Notes under the pieces: generated by a model
What the model was told of the DNA's origin: nothing
Database searches by the model: none
What the model saw: only the letters and a program-made list of their open reading frames with translations
Position numbers and translations under genes: made by a program
In this document: in pieces, positions 50,280 through 62,540 of the stretch
Numbering within the stretch: position 1 is the stretch's first letter
Layout: every line of letters starts with the position of its first letter
Source: Straminergon stramineum
Taxonomy: Eukaryota > Streptophyta > Bryopsida > Hypnales > Calliergonaceae
Reading direction: 5' to 3'
DNA length: 64,000 nucleotides
Assembly (NCBI GenBank): GCA_963920665.1
Contig: OY987265.1
Location: forward strand, 17,985,001 to 18,049,000

Positions 50280-52480
50280 AGGAATTCTCTTGGTGCCGAG
50301 GTTATATCCTAGACAATGGGTTGCTAGTTGCGGTAAAACCTTTGAACTACTCAGTGCATTCACATTATGTCCATTTTGAAGGTTTGGGTATCAGCAGTCT
50401 TTAATCTAAAGTCGCAGGATCAAGGTTTTGATCACCTAATCATCTTTGGTTCCCAACTCTCAATGCCGAGAGCAACTCCAATCCTTCTCCAATTCACATC
50501 AATATCATAGAAGTATATGAATTTGGGGTATACTCGATTTGAGTTGCATTTCCGATTATTTCCTAGATCCTCTTGTCGCTTGAAGAGTGAACTAGATCAT
50601 TGAACTCTTTGAACATTAGTTTCATTTTCTCGACCCTTCTCAACTGCTCTTGTCGCCAACTGGTATCTCTTTCAAGCATTGCCTCGTGATGATTCTGTGT
50701 GTTTTAATTTCCATTTTGTGGGTGTAGGGAATCGGTAATCTATTGTCTCCAGCTTAGGGTTTTGATCACCTACTCATCACTGCCTTCCAACTCTTAGCGT
50801 CGAGAGCAACTCTAGTCCTTTTGGGATTCATTCAAAATTCGTGGAGGTAGACAGAATTTGGGTTTACTTGATTTGAGGTTCACTAGTTATTCTCTCACAA
50901 CTCGTAGGTCCATCAAGATCGGTTGCATTTTCTCAGCCCTGTCAACCACTTAGTCTCGACGCCAACCTATTAACCATGCTAGTAGTACTATGATGCACAA
51001 GTTCACTAGTTCATGCAAAACAGTATGTAGAGGTGCCTATTTTGACTAACAAAATTATCAGAGACTTAATAGTTTAATTTCATTTTATTAGAATGACGTC
51101 CCTTCTTTTTGTGAAAGCTTCTAAAGCTCGTCCAAATCTTGGATGAATTCGAAATGACAGTTTTCAATAACAATTAGATATTGTATCATATTAGTTTTTT
51201 TGAATAGTTTCTTATCGTATTTGCCTTAGCCTCAGCGCCAAGAGAATCCTTTGCCATGATAGTTTTGATCAACTGCTCCTATAGCTGCAAGGTATCTAGA
51301 AATCTTGAATTTTGAAACCTTAGTATTTCTAAGAGAGAGGTAGAGAAATTTTAGGTCTTCTGATTTTCGATCTCCCATCTAGTTGGTGCCAATAAACAGA
51401 CTTAGGCGTGGGATTAATTATCAATTGCCACTCATTTCAATCCAATAAGTTATACTTCCAATGATAGACTAGATTATTCAAGTAATTTTCTGAGATAGAT
51501 TTGTTATTGAAGCTTTTGATCAATTGGTGTATCCATTACTCCCTCTTGGCGCTGGGAGGAACACATGTCCTTTGAAATTTTGTTAAGAAGCCTCCGATGT
51601 TGCTCATAATTTCTAAATCTTGGAAGAAATTTCACATTGAATACTACATTATCCAACATTTGCGGATCAATGGAAAATCTCTTCATTTGTCCTTTCGGTG
51701 CTGAGGCACAACCCTTCCTATAAATGATTTGTTATGCAATTTTCATCTTATAGAAAAGAATTAGTCATATTCATTTAAGTCTCCAATGGTGCAGTGCTCT
51801 AAAAATGCATTTACCAATACAAGTAGTTAGATTCATGAGAGAGAGAAAACTGGAAAAGAATGATTGCTTTGATTCATTGCAATTAATTGTAGGTCAAGTT
51901 GCTATAAAAGTAAGGTAGGCAAAGGAAATTAGTTGTAGCTTGTTTTAGCCCTTATAATTATTTTGATCTTGAGCTTCTTTAGCTCGTTTTCTTTTCACAA
52001 ATCAAGAGGTTGAGATTATATCCTAGTTAGAAATGAAAGTAGACTCTTTATTCAGTTTTGATCTCATGTTTGTCTCCACTTACTTCCTATTGGCGCCAAT
52101 AGAGGGATTCATGTTATGTCTTTTTGATCAAAAGATTCTTAAGGCAACCCCAATCATGTATATGAATGAATGGACACATCTCTTCAATTTGAAATAGAGA
52201 TTATACTAATTTGATTAATTTAATGATTTTAATCATTTAATATTGCTTTCTCACTTCCTCTCAACACAAAGGGGAAGCCATGGCTATGGTTATATTAAAC
52301 TCGATATTGTAATATTGATCTAAAGTTGAAGTATTTGGCGGCCGATAGAAATTTTTTATTTTTTATTTTTTTATTTCATATGACCCACATGACTTCCAAG
52401 TTAGTTAGTTGTATGATTTTCTTGATTAATATGTGGCATAGACTCTCTGCCTCTCGGTACCAAGAAGAGTGGCCTTGTTT
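50280..52480. repeat. Degenerate repeat field with recurrent GGCGCC-type palindromic cores
   Basis: Variants of cttggcgccaagag occur about every 80-350 bp, near 50290, 50465, 50650, 50805, 50950, 51230, 51375, 51545, 51690, 52090 and 52455. Longer direct repeats link them: 50430-50580 and 50766-50930 share gttttgatcacct, ccaactct, gagagcaact and gatttgag. Further copies of ttttgatcaa lie near 51265, 51515 and 52125. This is a diverged array directly upstream of the ParB/methyltransferase pseudogene. No coding sequence is seen. Confidence 0.6.
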
Positions 52481-52502
52481 TATGATTTAGTGAATTCATT
52501 GA

Positions 52503-55500
52503 TGGTTGTCATTCACCATTTTCTCTATCATACATGATTGCCCAGAGACTAATCATGTTTCAAAGATTAACCTTCCATGTGCAATGGTTGAATTCCATAC
52601 CTTCGATCAACCAGTCATTGGAACGACTAAGGACATGGACAATGACGATTCAGAGGAAGAGCCATTGGATAACTTCACCTTTGAAGACGCCTTTCGAACA
52701 TCTTAGAAAGTTAATTTTGTAGTGTCAATCTCCAATCTTTGTATGAAACCTCGTGCACTCTCTCAATTACAAATTCCTTTGTGTCGTCTTGTGCAAATGC
52801 CTATGGTAAGTTTAGCATTGCAATTTGACTTGACCAAGCTAGCTGAGGAATACATACATGGATATAGAGATGGTTCCACTATTTTCTATGTTTCAATTAC
52901 TAATGAAGAAGAGGAAGAAGAGCATGTCACTGATAGTGACAAAGCTACATGGGACCTCTTTGGAATGAGGAGAATGAAATTTTCAATTCAATTTTGAGTG
53001 TTACCCCGGAGTTGAAACATCTCCAAAACTCCAAGTTCTTTGCATGCGATGGAAACTATAGGCTTCTTATTTAGTCAGCTTACATCTCTTGTCATCATAA
53101 GCACGATTGAAGCTGGTATGTTTTTGTAGATTCAATAATATTGGAAACAAAAGGGCGGATTGGAGTTGTCATGCATGTCATGCATTGTCGCGCCCCTTAA
53201 TGACACTTATCACCTCAAGTCCACCTTCCAATGCTTTCCAAGCACTTAACACTTTAGTGGCACCAAGGGTCACACTCTCCTAACACTGTACATGCCACGT
53301 ACATCCAATGTTAGTCTCCCATTCCAACTCTTTGTGTTAAGTTCCAGTCACCGGGACTACTAGCACACACACACACACACATCATGAAACCGGGGCATGT
53401 TATTTGGTAACATGGAGCGGAACTTCCATCTTATTGTGTAAGGACCCATGATGGCACTACTCACCATGGTCCTAACCGCCCTTGAGTGTCATCCCAACTC
53501 CATACTAGGCTCCTTGTGTATTTACTACTTTCCACTTCGTTACTAACTGGGACTCACCATTCGGGACACCTCCACATAGCCTAGCAAGGAGTGGGACTCC
53601 ACCCAACTGGTGCCATGGGACACCCACAAGTGTCCCATGGTGCCTTGGAGTGGTCGTAACTCCACACCACCAACCTTGAATTACCGGGACTTACGAAGGC
53701 TCCAAGAAGGAGTGAGGAGGGAGACCAACCCCTCCTACAGTACTCTCTGTGGGATTCAGCAGATCCCCCCCCTTTTATGTCAAAGGGGACTCCCAAAACC
53801 ACTTTGGTTTTGGAAGACCACCCCGTTTCTCCCGATTCGCCCTAGTTTGGGACTCCCAAACTTCCACCCGGAATAACTTTGCATTCCGGGCTCTAAATCT
53901 CACATATGAGACCATTTTCGACATCTACTCAATGAGTAGATGCCGATGGACTACTCACTTGCCCCATTTGGACAAGTCCTCACAAAGTTATCGCCCTCCA
54001 AAGATTCGGGTCCACCGGGAGAGGCGTCACACCTTCACCATGGCGCTTCTCTTGGCCATAACTCGAGGCTCCTATCTTAGAACCTCGTAATGCTTGTCAA
54101 TATAACATCCTTGTATTCTTAGCTTTCCAAGGATATGCTACATGACATACTTCATGAAGGGATTCCTTATGAACCCCTTTCTCCTAGCCCTTAAGTGTCC
54201 CGGTGCCACCGGGACACCCGCACCTTTGAAAGCCCATAACTTTTGACTCACAAGTCCAAATCACGCATTATTTGGACGGTTAGAAGCGTCTCCTCGAGAA
54301 ATTTCCAAGCATGTATCACACACCCTCAAATTCATCCGGATCAGAGTGCTAACACGCTCTAATCGCTCGAGACTCCTAGTCCCCCTCACCTCATTTCTTG
54401 CAAGGCTTGGGGAGTTACCCCCAATGTCCCCCTTGCTCACCAAGGTGACACGGGCACGCCTTGTGATAAGGGTCGTGACATGCATAACATTAACAAGTAT
54501 GTATACAAGGACTCATTTTTTAACATGTTTTTTTTGTTTTACTTTAGTAGTTCTTACACCCTAACAAATTTAGTATTCTATTGTTACAGACATATCGAGA
54601 ATTCCTTCATCAAAACAAGCTTGGTGCACACTTTATACAAGGTCCACAAATACGAAGGCATGTCTTTGGATAAGTTTTCTGAGCATTTTAGCCCTTCAGA
54701 GATCTCTCAATGCACTTAGAATTTGAGAAAGTCTTGGTACAACATGTCGTTAGAGCTATTCCCGACATTCATTTATCGTGTAGGTTTCTCCATTATCATT
54801 AATAGTTTTTCATTTCATTATTCTGTTTGTTGTCTTACCTAACTTCTGTCTACCAATTTTCTTTTGCAGTACGAGATAGCTACTGCAGCAAATACTGTTG
54901 TGAGGTTGTATAAAGAAGGCACACCATTGGAAGACCAATCAGAAGATGGGGTTTTAGCAACCATGAGGCTAGGCACCTAGGAGAAGACAATGCAATTGAC
55001 CAAAAAATTGGGGAAACTTATAGCTATAGCTAATCCAAGCTTGGGGAAGGAGTGGTTGCATGAGGTGATTAGCTTTGTTTACCTTACTTCTAAATTCATG
55101 GGTTGATGAATTGTAGGTTCATTTTAATCGTTGAATTGTTTTTGTGTAGATTAAGTGCCATTGGAGTACAAACACTATTGCCGAGATGACTTTGGACAAG
55201 TTGTAGATGATTGCTACATGCAATGTAAAGGTGGAGCACAAAGTCAAGTGGTTGCATTGGTAGAATTCCTCTGTCCAAACAAGAGGGGCACATCGCTTTC
55301 CTATGAAGCCCATGGAAGAATCTGATTTGAAGTCTTTTTTAGTGAAGGCTTGTTGGTATTCAGAGGTAAGTGATTGTAAATGCAAATTCAGGCTCATGCT
55401 TTGAATTAAAACATTTGATTCTATTATTTAGATCAATGTTGTTGTATTCACTTGGATGTCCTTGTTCATTGTTTTATTCAATGTCTTTCTCATTGTGCAG

Positions 55501-57997
55501 ATAAAGGATGTTGCAACAGAAATGTTAAGAAGGATAACTTAGTTTTGGCCATGGACTCACCCCAAGAACTAGAGGTTTTATCGGAATACATTGAAGGGTG
55601 GAGGATACAACTTTGGGATCATGCTTTCCTTACTAATTTCAAGGGGCACAATGTCTTCAAGAAATCAGATTCATTTGTGAAGCACAAGGGCTTGGACCTT
55701 GTGGTTAAACCAATTGTGTTCAGGTAATAATTGATTTCAAGTACTTATAGTTTAGTCCAAATTCTTTTTATGTTTCTTTCATCTCGAATTGTTTCTTTAA
55801 CTCTGATCCATATTTTCATTTCTATAGGTACTTCAAATATAAGTTGCTTTTAAAGGCAACTATCACTAAGCGAGACCTTCCTCCCTTCTTTGATACCTGG
55901 TTGGACGTTACCACTAAGCATTGCATGTTCTCACCTTCACAATTGAGGTGGTGGACAAGTGCACACTTGAAGTTTGGAGCTTAGTATCTTGACTGCCCTC
56001 TGGAGTTCACACCTCTTTTTGAAGAACATTTGAAGCATTCGATTGACTCCCAAGACGTTGTTCCCAAGTATGATGAGTTTTCTAGATTGGATGAAGGTGC
56101 TCGATTGAAGGTTGTGAAGAAGAGGGAGGAGGTAGATAAAAGGATTGCCATCAAGAATTCTGATGCTATGGAGAAGACACTCCAAAGAGTCACAAAGAAG
56201 ATTGATAGATTTGCTAAAAGAGAGAAGGAAAAGACCTCAGGGAAGATGACAAAGCAACCAATAGTTGTCTCATCTACAATGGATCAGAGATCTGAACTCC
56301 AAACATCCGTTTCTAGAGGCATGAAGCGCGGGTTAGAGCATTTAGCACTTACACATGTTGGCTTACCCTATGGACCTATTCTTCTTGATGTGGTCAATGG
56401 CAATGACATCACTATTGATGAATTCATTTGCAACTTGTCTTTGGTGGCTGTGCTTGTTGATCCTTTACCTCCATTGTACCATGACATTTTGAAATTCATA
56501 GACAAGATGTGGTTCTTCACTTGTCTTTTCGAATTCATGACTGTACTCACTTCTAAGTATTCATAGTTTTTTTTAGTTTTTTCTGACATTTTTTTGGTGC
56601 AGCACATGGTAGACAAGGATCAATTCTAGAAAGGTGTTCGTTCTAACAAGCCTTGTATAGACCTTATTATCGTTGACATGCCTGAAGGACTACCTATACT
56701 TGAAGTGTCAAAACCCCCTACTGCAATTCCAAAGTAGAATCAACGCCTTGACAAGTGGCTTGAGTTACTTTTTGAATTTGTAGATGGACATTTACAAGAT
56801 GACAAGGCATTGATAATTGTCCATCCTTATAGGGCCCAAGCTAAAGCCAACATCCATAGCTATGTAGTTCCTTATGGATTTAAATTACGGAAGGGATGGT
56901 GGGGGATGAACTATTTGCATCTAACTTCACCTTTGGATCTATCTTGCATAGTAAGTTCAACTTCTACCACAGATTTTTGGACTTATACAAATTTTGTTAA
57001 AATTCCTATCAAGATATATTCACTTTGAACTGATGAACTCCTTTATTCTATAGATGTTGCATTTCGGAATTCAATTGTGAGTAAAAAATTTGTTGGAGGT
57101 GGAATCTTCAAAGTTCACCTTTTAGCCTTGTCCGAAGTTGAAAGCACTTGGTGTGGATGTTTCACGTGAAGACATTCTTCAGAACTTCACCATCTCGGAG
57201 ACAATGTGTGTGGACAAGGGAACTCCTTGGAGAAGGGCTCGTGAGAAGGACCCTCGATTTATGCAAATGTTCATTGAAGCATCCTCTATTCCAAGTGATG
57301 TAGTCGTAGACTACACAACTTCAATTGGTAAGTCCTAACCCTGCCTTCACATTGTAATGAAATATATTATTCTTTCAATTTATCTTCTATTTTATGTATC
57401 TTCTAATTTCAACTCAATGTACATTTTTCAGGTGCTACCATTTACACTTGTAGGGTTCTAGACAAGTACATTGTTGCTCTAGAAGAAGACAAGGTCATCT
57501 TTGATGCAATGCTTGCCCCTCACATTCGTCGAGTTGATGTTGTTCTTGTGACATCTAAAGCTATGACATTGCCTTTAGATGACCCGGACGACAAAGATGT
57601 AGTGGTTCACCACGTTGTCAAGAAATCTAGATTCAATAAGTAAGTCCTTCTTGAATTTGTTCTTTCTCTTCAATTTTAAGCATTTGCATATCTTAAACCC
57701 TTTCTAATTCTATCTTTGTTTTGCAGCATGATATGTATCAATATTAGACATTGGCCGTTCTACTCCTTGCCTAGATTTTTTCCAAGCCTAGAGAAACCCT
57801 ATATACTACCCCCCTATGTCGAGGCGTTAGTTGTTGATTATGCATCCCAAGGATATATTCCTATACAAGATATGACTAGTACTTTAGACCCTAGGGTGTT
57901 GCAATTTCTAGATGTGGTAGCTCTAGAAGTAGATGAGAAGACATTATGCAATGATAGTAGTGATCATTCTCAGTCAATGTCTTCTTCCTCTACTTGA
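52503..57997 (+). pseudogene. Ten-exon gene with ParB/Srx-like N-terminal part and beta-class DNA amino-methyltransferase-like C-terminal part, inactivated
   Basis: Exons (approximate): 52503-53185 continued at 54486-54496 after a solo LTR; 54590-54779; 54870-55064; 55150-55365; 55501-55723; 55828-56542; 56603-56950; 57054-57327; 57432-57639; 57727-57997 with TGA. Except for the uncertain 56542 donor, junctions are GT-AG and phases fit. N-terminal: LQIPLCRLVQMPM, an acidic-flanked LTKLAEEYIHGYRDGSTIF helix-strand, then FFACDGNYRLL, matching the ParB core (PI.V ... DG.HR..A). C-terminal: IDLIIVDMPEG resembles motif IV, and SDVVVDYTTSIGGA with YIVALEED about 30 residues on resembles motif I; motif IV before motif I is the beta-class order. 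Damage: in-frame stops near 52704, 53070, 54717, 54975, 55204, 55264, 55981, 56628, 56734, 57078 and 57111; frameshifts near 52960 and 55540. The start exon is probably missing upstream. Domain calls are from motifs only. Confidence 0.65.
53186..54480. mobile_element. Solo LTR, 1295 bp, with TGCAT target duplication
   Basis: The element starts TGTCGCGCCCCTTA and ends TAAGGGTCGTGACA, with TG...CA ends and an imperfect inverted terminal repeat. TGCAT stands on both sides (53181-53185, 54481-54485). The segment is clearly more GC-rich than its surroundings and carries no protein domain. A 5-bp duplication with TG/CA ends fits an LTR left by recombination between two LTRs. It interrupts the first exon of the ParB/methyltransferase pseudogene, whose frame resumes exactly across it. 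Confidence 0.9.
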
Positions 57998-59138
57998 TTT
58001 TTTTTTTAGCCACATCATTATTGTTTGAATTAGTTTTCCATTTTCTACGCCTTACACTTTGTATTTGCAAAATGATGAAAATGAAGCCCCTATTCTGTTA
58101 TCCTAAACTCCCTATCTCTATTGTGATGTTCAAGTTCTCACTTCATATGTGGTATCTATGTTGTAGTCTCCATCTCTCCATAATTGTTTTTTGGTAAATG
58201 ACACTTGAATCACAGGGCGAGACTTAGAAATGGAGATAGCTCTATAGTCTTGAATTTATTTTGGATTGATGAATGTTCTCTTGCATTGTTTCACCTCTCG
58301 GCCCTGAGAAGAGAACCCAATCATCCAACGCTTGAATGATTATCTCCAAGTCAACAAAAAAGGCTCTAATTTTTAAAGAGTTACAGGAAAATGCAAGTAC
58401 CTAGGGGATCTTTGAAGCCAAAAATGTTATACCCCTAACTATTATTGTGTAGGCTCCAATAATGTACTTCCTAAACCTTTTGAAATATTTTGAATATGTT
58501 TCAAAATTATTAATATCATTACATTTGGGACAATTCGAAGACATCCCCAAACCCCAACATACCACAGTCTCGAACTCTTTCTAGTGAATTTCTTGTGGCT
58601 TGACTTCAATTGGTTTACCAATTTCACCGACATGTCTTTCAGTATTATTTTCATTTTTTTAATTAGTTTTTACTATTGTTGACAATTCTATATTTTTTAT
58701 AACTTATTGGAAGATATTATCCTAATTCAAAATTAACCCTTAATTACCATCCCCATATCTAATTATAAAGAACATGAGCGTAGATGGAAGTTGTATATAA
58801 AATCTCAAATTTTTTGAGATGTGTTTTTCTAAATATAAATATCATGAAGTTTGTCAAAATTCAAAGATAAAATGTCCATGTTAAAATGTCCATATTAAAT
58901 AGGGATAACTATCAACTTGGAATGACAAAAAAAGAACATTATTTAAGAATTTCTTCTCATCTTATATATCTTCAAAAGGCCACGATCATAGGACTTGTAC
59001 TAGACTTCAACCCAAAAAATTGTATGATCATAAGCTCACACTCACAAGCTCACAAAATAGCAACCATGATTGAAGTTCTATGCACTATGAAACTTTTTTT
59101 AACTTAATCATTCACAATTCTTTTTTAAAAAAACTCAA
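57998..59138. other. AT-rich DNA downstream of the pseudogene
   Basis: No further exon is seen after the TGA at 57997. The first 200 bp may be the former 3' UTR. Remaining frames are short and without recognisable composition. Confidence 0.45.
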
Positions 59139-59480
59139 TAGACTTTGGTGGCCATTTTGGCATAGTAAAATAATTCTTTCAAAAATATTATGACTTAGAA
59201 AGGTTGGAAAATCAAGATAAATTTCATCTCCAAAAATACATTTGAGATTTTGAGCCTCCAAACTAAAATTATGGACAAAGTTCAAAGTGGGGTAGCATGG
59301 AATATTATTTTTTGATATTTTCAAACATCCTCTCTGAATTTGTCTATAACTTATGAATGGAGGCTCAAAATCACAAATGTATTTTTGGAGATGAAATTTA
59401 TCTTGATTTTCCAACTTTTCTTAGACATAATATTTTAAAAAAAAGTTATTTTATTATGCCAAAATGGTCTTCGAAGTTTG
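59139..59480. mobile_element. Foldback/MITE-like inverted repeat, arms about 125 bp
   Basis: Arms at about 59139-59264 and 59352-59480 are inverted copies with few differences, sharing ccattttggcat, tggaaaatcaagataaattt, catctccaaaaatac and gagcctcca. The 87-bp loop is unrelated to the arms. High arm identity suggests a fairly recent copy. Exact termini and target duplication are not clear. Confidence 0.8.
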
Positions 59481-59636
59481 CTAAGTTCCAAAACACCAAA
59501 TTATATTAAGTATGTATGTAAGAAAAAAAAATACTTTATACATAGAATTCTAATGGTGGTGAGTTGGTTAATGTGATATGTATTCAAGCATGAGGTTCCG
59601 AGTTTGAATTTGAATGGCTACCATGGGTGGGTGGCT

Positions 59637-60090
59637 TAGTTGCCAAGAGGCTCCAAGCAACCAAAAATAAAATAGAAATTTTGTTGTCCAAAAATTTCGG
59701 GTAGCATGAAAAAAATGTTTTTTCGTTTTGTTTTTTTCGTTTTTCATTTTTTTAATGACCAAATCAACAAAAAAAAATCAATATATTTCTATTGATTACT
59801 ATCCAAAACAATGCATCTGAAATAATAGAAGATATCAATGCTTCTCTATAGATTTGGATGTTGAATTTTCTAGAAGTGCATGACTTGATTTTGTGGAGAC
59901 TCTTAGGCAACCAAAAAAATGAGAAAAAATTTAGCTGCACAAAAATTTCAGGCAACAAAGAAAATCAATTTTTAATTTGACCAAATCAATAGATTTCTAT
60001 TAATTAGTGTCCAAAGTAACAAGTCCAAAACAATAGAAGAAATCAATGCTTCTCTATTGATTTTGACATAAAATTTTCTAGTAGTGTCCG
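59637..60090. repeat. Direct repeat of about 200 bp
   Basis: Blocks at roughly 59655-59880 and 59908-60085 share caaccaaaaa, caaaaatttc, atcaatagatttctatt, caaaacaatagaag and atcaatgcttctctat...aattttctag, with moderate divergence. No coding content is seen. Confidence 0.6.
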
Positions 60091-60639
60091 TAGATATTGT
60101 CAATATGTGGCCTTCAACTTCATAGGCAACCTCACTCCCTTTGATTGGGGAGCTTCCGACAGAATGTCATTGTCCAATAATAATACCAAGTCTAGAACCA
60201 AGTCTATTTCATTACTCAAATCCTCCCGCACCCACTTTGCAACTACTACTCTTGCAACAGCAATATCAATGCATCCATTGGAATAATTGATTTCCATATT
60301 TTTAGTTTTATTAGAACTTTGGAATCAATGAGCATTGCCAAAGCACTACTGCAAAGAAGCAAAAACACAAAAGAATTGTTACCCACTCCATTCAACAAAA
60401 TCTAAATTCCAATTAAGTGTCAATCCAATTAGTCTCTTCTCAAGTTATTCTTGCCCAAGACTAGTTGATAGTTGTAGCAAGTCTTAGTTTTCTAAAAATT
60501 GGATTGACAACAAAGGATGGTCCAAGCACTATAAAAAACCTACGTTTAAGGTGATGAGCCCAAATTTTTTAAAACAGATTTTAGATGACATTCACTATAA
60601 CAACCCCTATTTTTATATCAACAAAAACATCCAACACAA

Positions 60640-62540
60640 CATCAAAATGCATTAGAGGAGAATTGAAGGCTTCAAGAGCCCATTTCAAGGTTGTTCCCTA
60701 TATCGTTCCTTGTACTACTAGAAATTGGGAACTAGCCCATAATAGGTTGAATTTTTGAATTTAAAAAAAAAATGAAATTTTTTTCCCAAAATTTATAAAA
60801 GTACTAATAAAGTTAAAATTGAATTAAAAAATTTTCAAAAAAAATAATGAAAAAATAATGAAAATAATGAAAATTAATATTATTTTTTGATCTGGCAATG
60901 TCTGTGCCACATCTTACTATTGATGAGGCGAGTTCCCACACCTTGGGAACTCAAAGTAATCCACGGCCTCTTCATGTCCTCAAATTTTTCCTAATGTTAT
61001 ATTGGATATTATTGTTGACATAAAAATAGGAGTACTTCATAAGAATATAAGATGTCACATAAAATCTGTCACCTATAATATGGGTTTATTCTATTGAAAG
61101 AGTGGATTCTAAAATGCAATGGAAAATCCAATGCCATCAAAAAACCTACATCCAATTGAAGAATAGATAGATACATTTAGCTGAAGTCTAATAAAAAATG
61201 TGACTAAACCTCAATTGTTTCTTGACAATTTCTTCATATGTATGAACAATTTACAATGATTGACTCCCTAAAGCACCATCCAATAAAGAGAGTAAATTTC
61301 AGAAAATTCGCATTCTTGTTCATATGTACAAAGAATTTGTTGTTGCAATGCAATGAAAAATTGACAGCGACAAGAGTTTGAACTCAATTGGTGCCCAAAC
61401 CTTGAACCCAATTCTTCATAATCATTTGCATGTACAATAAAATTTTGTACAAAACAACTTGCAACGGAAACACTAAACATCAATTTGGGCCTTGTACAAC
61501 CATCTGGTGACAATTTCTCAAAATTCAATTGGAATTTGTGTAATAGAGTTATAGAGGCAACAACCCACATCAACTTCTATTGACAAAAATAAACTATGAA
61601 TTTCCAAATTTTGCATACTTTTGGTCAATTCCAACAAATTTCTTGAGTACAAAACAAATCTTTCAGAAAATTTGGCCTAAACACTAGTAGAAAACAAGGT
61701 TTGTGTCAACAAAATTCAATTGATGTTCTTTTGTGTTTTCTACCAAAAAACAAAAAATTTGCATTGACTACAACATAGTTTTGAAAAAATGTCAGCTGGT
61801 TTTTGTCGACTAGAACCTTGTTCTCTACTAGTGAAATTTGAGAAATCTTGACTTTATTTAGTTACTTCAACAGTGCCTTGTCAGAAAAAAGGTCAGTGTT
61901 CGCACTATCATGGCGATTCTCAAAGAATACAAGGCCAAAAATAAAGGGCTTTTTGACAATCTCGCACACTATTCAACATATTGCCTCTCAATATTTTTAT
62001 ATTGATTGTCCACAATGTCTTTGGTTTTGGATGGATGAGATTGAGTTTGATGGAGGAAAATTTAGGTGGATGAAGGAGAGTTTAGATAGATGATGTAGTG
62101 AATCAGGGATCCCCTATATAGGAATGTTGAAGGGAATATATTGCGAATGCAGAAAAACAAACTAGTCCCTTTTTTTCCATTGACCACAAGACTTTGGCCT
62201 TTGGCATTAGAAGAGATTTTAGGTCAAGAAAAGCCTACAAGTTCCCCAAAGTTCCCAGATTCTAGGAACTTGCCACATCTACAATTTGATATGGTTGAGA
62301 TTGTGCCACATCAAATAATTTTAATTCTTTAATTAATTATTAGATTTTAAAAATTTAAAATTTTAATAATATCATTTTTGAGAAAAAAAATTTTGAATTT
62401 TTTTTTAAATTAAAAATTACTAATAGTAGTGGCTAATTCATAGCTCTTGGATAGTAAGGGGAACAACCCTGAAATGGCCCTCCCTTGCCCTCAAATCCCC
62501 CTAATGGAGGTTACTAAACCCTTCTAATTTCTATATAAAT
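60640..62540. mobile_element. Large TIR element, about 1.9 kb, arms about 300 bp
   Basis: The left arm (about 60640-60965) and right arm (about 62235-62540) are diverged inverted copies. Shared blocks: catttca(a/g)ggttgttccc, aactagccca / aattagccac, a poly-A-rich stretch, gatgtggca / gatctggcaa, and gagttccca..cttgggaact. The interior of about 1.27 kb has no recognised transposase and carries a CACTA MITE. Borders are approximate and no target duplication was established. Confidence 0.6.
61682..61833. mobile_element. CACTA MITE, 152 bp, with AAA target duplication
   Basis: The ends CACTAGTAGAAAACAAGG and CCTTGTTCTCTACTAGTG are inverted repeats, extended by tgtgtcaacaaaa / ttttgtcgac. AAA lies on both sides (61679-61681, 61834-61836). 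It is related to the element at 41347-41506 by its terminus CACTAGTAGAAA. Confidence 0.85.

Noticed and set aside
53186..54480. Interpreting the GC-rich block with inverted ends as a DNA transposon
   Set aside because: TG/CA ends with a 5-bp duplication fit an LTR better; the terminal inverted repeat is short and imperfect.
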